Shown here: positions 62,470 through 64,000 of the stretch, piece by piece
How positions within the stretch are numbered: the stretch's first letter is position 1
Layout: each line of letters starts with the position of its first letter
DNA from: UQRS01 sp050946935
Lineage (GTDB): Bacteria > Bacillota > Clostridia > Oscillospirales > Acutalibacteraceae
NCBI GenBank assembly: GCA_050946935.1
Contig: JBMNVR010000005.1
Span: 37,394 to 101,393, forward strand
Direction of reading: 5' to 3'
DNA length: 64,000 bases
Position numbers and translations under genes: made by a program
The notes under the pieces: model-generated
Databases searched by the model: none
What the model saw: only the letters and a program-made list of their open reading frames with translations
Told to the model about the DNA's origin: nothing

Positions 62470-63751
62470 CAGTGATTTGTTCGATCACGGCGTCAGCCCC
62501 GATAAAATCCAGCGTGACAAACCGCATATAATACTGATCCGCGCTGTCAAACCCCTCATAGACAAGGCGGCCGTCCGGACGCAGTCCAAGCCCGACGATC
62601 GAACCGTCGTCCTCTGTCGCAAGGACATCAGCCGTCCCGTTTACCGGGTCGACCGTGTATACCGCGTCCCGCGTATTGTAGTAGATTCGCTGTCCCTGCA
62701 TCGAAAAGCGGGAATAGCCGTATACGCTGGCCGCCGCTCCATCATAGAGGACGGCTTGGTCGTCTCCGTCTATTTTCGAGCTGTACACCACGCCGTCCTC
62801 GGCATAATACCACAGCCCGCCGGAATAAAAGAACGGCCCGTCAAGCCCCTCCTGCCAGAGATAACCGGCGTCAGCAAGACTGTCGGAGCAGACAATGTCG
62901 CCGTGCTCAAGCGAGACGGTCTGGCGGTCGATCGAATAACCGGCGGCGGTCAGCTCGCTCTCACTCAAAAGAAAGCGTTTATGTCCGACGTCGGTGTTAT
63001 AGATATAGCTGCCTTTCATAGAAAGAACCGCATCATCGTGCGTGATATCCATATAATACCACCGTCCGTCCGCCCGGACGGCGTTCCACCCGTGGTTCAT
63101 GCTTTCACTGCTGACAAAACAGCTTTCAATCCCCAACTGTTCAGCCAGATAGGTGAAGGCCATGGAATATCCCTGACAAACCGCAACGCCATCAACCATT
63201 GCGCCGTATGCCGTATACGAAGCGTCGGGGATACTGCCGGCGTTGTAATTTGCATAATCATAATCAATCCGCAAAGCCAGCGTATCATGCAGATAGAGAA
63301 TTTTTTCGACCTCAGTCATATCCTCGTCGGCACCCGCCAAAATTTCCTCCGCAGCGGCGGAAAAGGCGGTTTTCTGCGTCTCCAGCTCGCTGCCGGTGAC
63401 GGTTTCAAAGTAGGTGATGTCGATCAGGGTTCCGGTTATCGGATTGTATGTATAGCTGAGTCCGGTTCTAATATAAAAATATTCCGGATGATCGGCAAGC
63501 ACACCTACAAACACGGACAGCGCATCAGCTTTTGGAATGCGGTATTTTGAAACGTCGATCGGATTCTCTCCCCGTTTCAGGCTATCCAGAATATGCGCAG
63601 CCGCGGCAGAATAGTCCTGCGCAATCGCAGTCGGCGCGGCATAACGCGGCAGCTCTACGGTAACCGTGCGCACCTCCGCGGCCGCAGCCGCCGGTGCGAA
63701 CAGGCAGAGCGGGAACAGAAAACACAGCAAGAGAGAAGTGAATTTTTTCAT
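62453..63751 (-). CDS. Secreted transglutaminase-like protein, dockerin lost by frameshift
   Basis: 432 aa as read. Signal peptide (KKFTSLLLCFLFPLCLFAPA). Transglutaminase-like core: GMVDGVAVCQGYSMAFTYL-type segment with the catalytic Cys (VCQGYS), His in MNHGWNAV, Asp in MDITHDD; so the triad is present. C-terminal part has beta-propeller-like repeats (YSRFSMQGQRIYYNTRDAV). It ends early at ITALVYC because of a frameshift; the dockerin module follows in another frame. AGGAGG-like site upstream of ATG 63751. Probably a peptidoglycan or protein-binding enzyme. Confidence 0.84.
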   Translation of the reverse strand: MKKFTSLLLCFLFPLCLFAPAAAAAEVRTVTVELPRYAAPTAIAQDYSAAAAHILDSLKRGENPIDVSKYRIPKADALSVFVGVLADHPEYFYIRTGLSYTYNPITGTLIDITYFETVTGSELETQKTAFSAAAEEILAGADEDMTEVEKILYLHDTLALRIDYDYANYNAGSIPDASYTAYGAMVDGVAVCQGYSMAFTYLAEQLGIESCFVSSESMNHGWNAVRADGRWYYMDITHDDAVLSMKGSYIYNTDVGHKRFLLSESELTAAGYSIDRQTVSLEHGDIVCSDSLADAGYLWQEGLDGPFFYSGGLWYYAEDGVVYSSKIDGDDQAVLYDGAAASVYGYSRFSMQGQRIYYNTRDAVYTVDPVNGTADVLATEDDGSIVGLGLRPDGRLVYEGFDSADQYYMRFVTLDFIGADAVIEQITALVYC

Positions 63752-63880
63752 ATCCGCCAAAACCTCCATAACATCAAGCTGTCGGCGAAGCCATACATCA
63801 GCGTATAATCTTTTTTAAGTTTATCATGTTTTCGCCGAACATACAACCGTATTTTTCTGACACCGCTCTTTTACCTGTAG

Positions 63881-63900
63881 GTATTACAATGATGTGATAC
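63881..63900. repeat. Inverted repeat at the window edge
   Basis: GTATTACA-ATGA-TGTGATAC, seven of eight pairs perfect, upstream of the structured stretch at 63915-63990. Could be an operator or transposon end. Confidence 0.45.
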
Positions 63901-63914
63901 AAAGAGAAAAAAAG

Positions 63915-64000
63915 GATAGCGAATAGGGAAGGCCTGTGTTAAGGTTGAGTTGCCGAGACAAAACCGAAAGGCAGGTGCCACCCTATCCGCTATGAATAAG
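63915..64000 (+). other. Structured segment leading into an unseen gene
   Basis: AGGG/CCCT, GGC/GCC, CTG/CAG and TGCC/GGCA can nest, with GGATAG/CTATCC outside, and an ATG (63992) follows. Only three codons (MNK) are visible before the window ends, so I cannot name the gene. May be the non-coding left end of an IS110-like element. Confidence 0.35.

Overview
The window looks like chromosome of a spore-forming Bacillota of the class Clostridia, most likely in the Oscillospiraceae/Ruminococcaceae area. The reasons are GC-rich core genes with strong AGGAGG ribosome sites, frequent TTG/GTG starts, a yicC-remA-gmk-rpoZ-priA operon, spoVAE, a membrane pyrophosphatase, dockerin-bearing secreted proteins, and Clostridial families (NusG-II/Gx transporter, YgjP peptidase, RemA). 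The species cannot be fixed from sequence reading alone.

1-9.9 kb: the yicC-remA-gmk-rpoZ-priA operon (minus); a small Arg-rich membrane protein with a textbook promoter; divergent apbE (minus) and NusG-II/Gx transporter (plus); a phage-type DUF5131 protein; pyrE; a lipoprotein. 9.9-14.4 kb: a YgjP-like peptidase, two AraC regulators, an HD hydrolase and a thioredoxin-reductase-like flavoprotein. 14.6-17.0 kb: a compact phage-derived cassette (P27 terminase small subunit, ParB-like protein, methyltransferase-like protein, SPL-type radical SAM protein). 17.3-19.6 kb: GNAT, a membrane XRE regulator, a zinc-ribbon membrane protein. 20.0-23.7 kb: a carbohydrate operon (PocR/AraC regulator, ribokinase-type kinase, SIS isomerase, GH172) that could salvage a furanosyl sugar. 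23.7-26.4 kb: a histidine phosphatase divergent from an XRE regulator, then rplJ-rplL with an L10 leader.

26.5-34.3 kb is an AT-richer accessory island and a graveyard of mobile DNA: an SGNH/DUF4886 stub, an ICE-type HTH fragment, a large hairpin, a cassette of uncharacterised proteins (TPM domain, DUF6935), a truncated zinc-ribbon gene, a candidate small RNA, a prophage-type operon with two decayed genes, and a truncated IS200 transposase.

34.4-64 kb is mostly core: Na/Pi cotransporter, a repeat/dockerin secreted protein, H+/Na+ pyrophosphatase, AEC transporter, tatD, tadA, ung, a GH13 enzyme and membrane protein behind a structured attenuator-like leader, secA, a PrsA-like lipoprotein, an ABC-F protein, tRNA-fMet, nrdR, spoVAE, htpG, feoB and a LacI regulator. 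It ends with a transglutaminase-like secreted protein whose dockerin has been knocked out of frame by what looks like a 5-bp slippage, and a structured palindromic segment at the window edge.

Most noteworthy: the structured leader at 47.4-47.5 kb, the frameshifted dockerin at 62.46 kb, the phage-derived four-gene cassette, the GH172 operon and the candidate small RNA at 30.77 kb.
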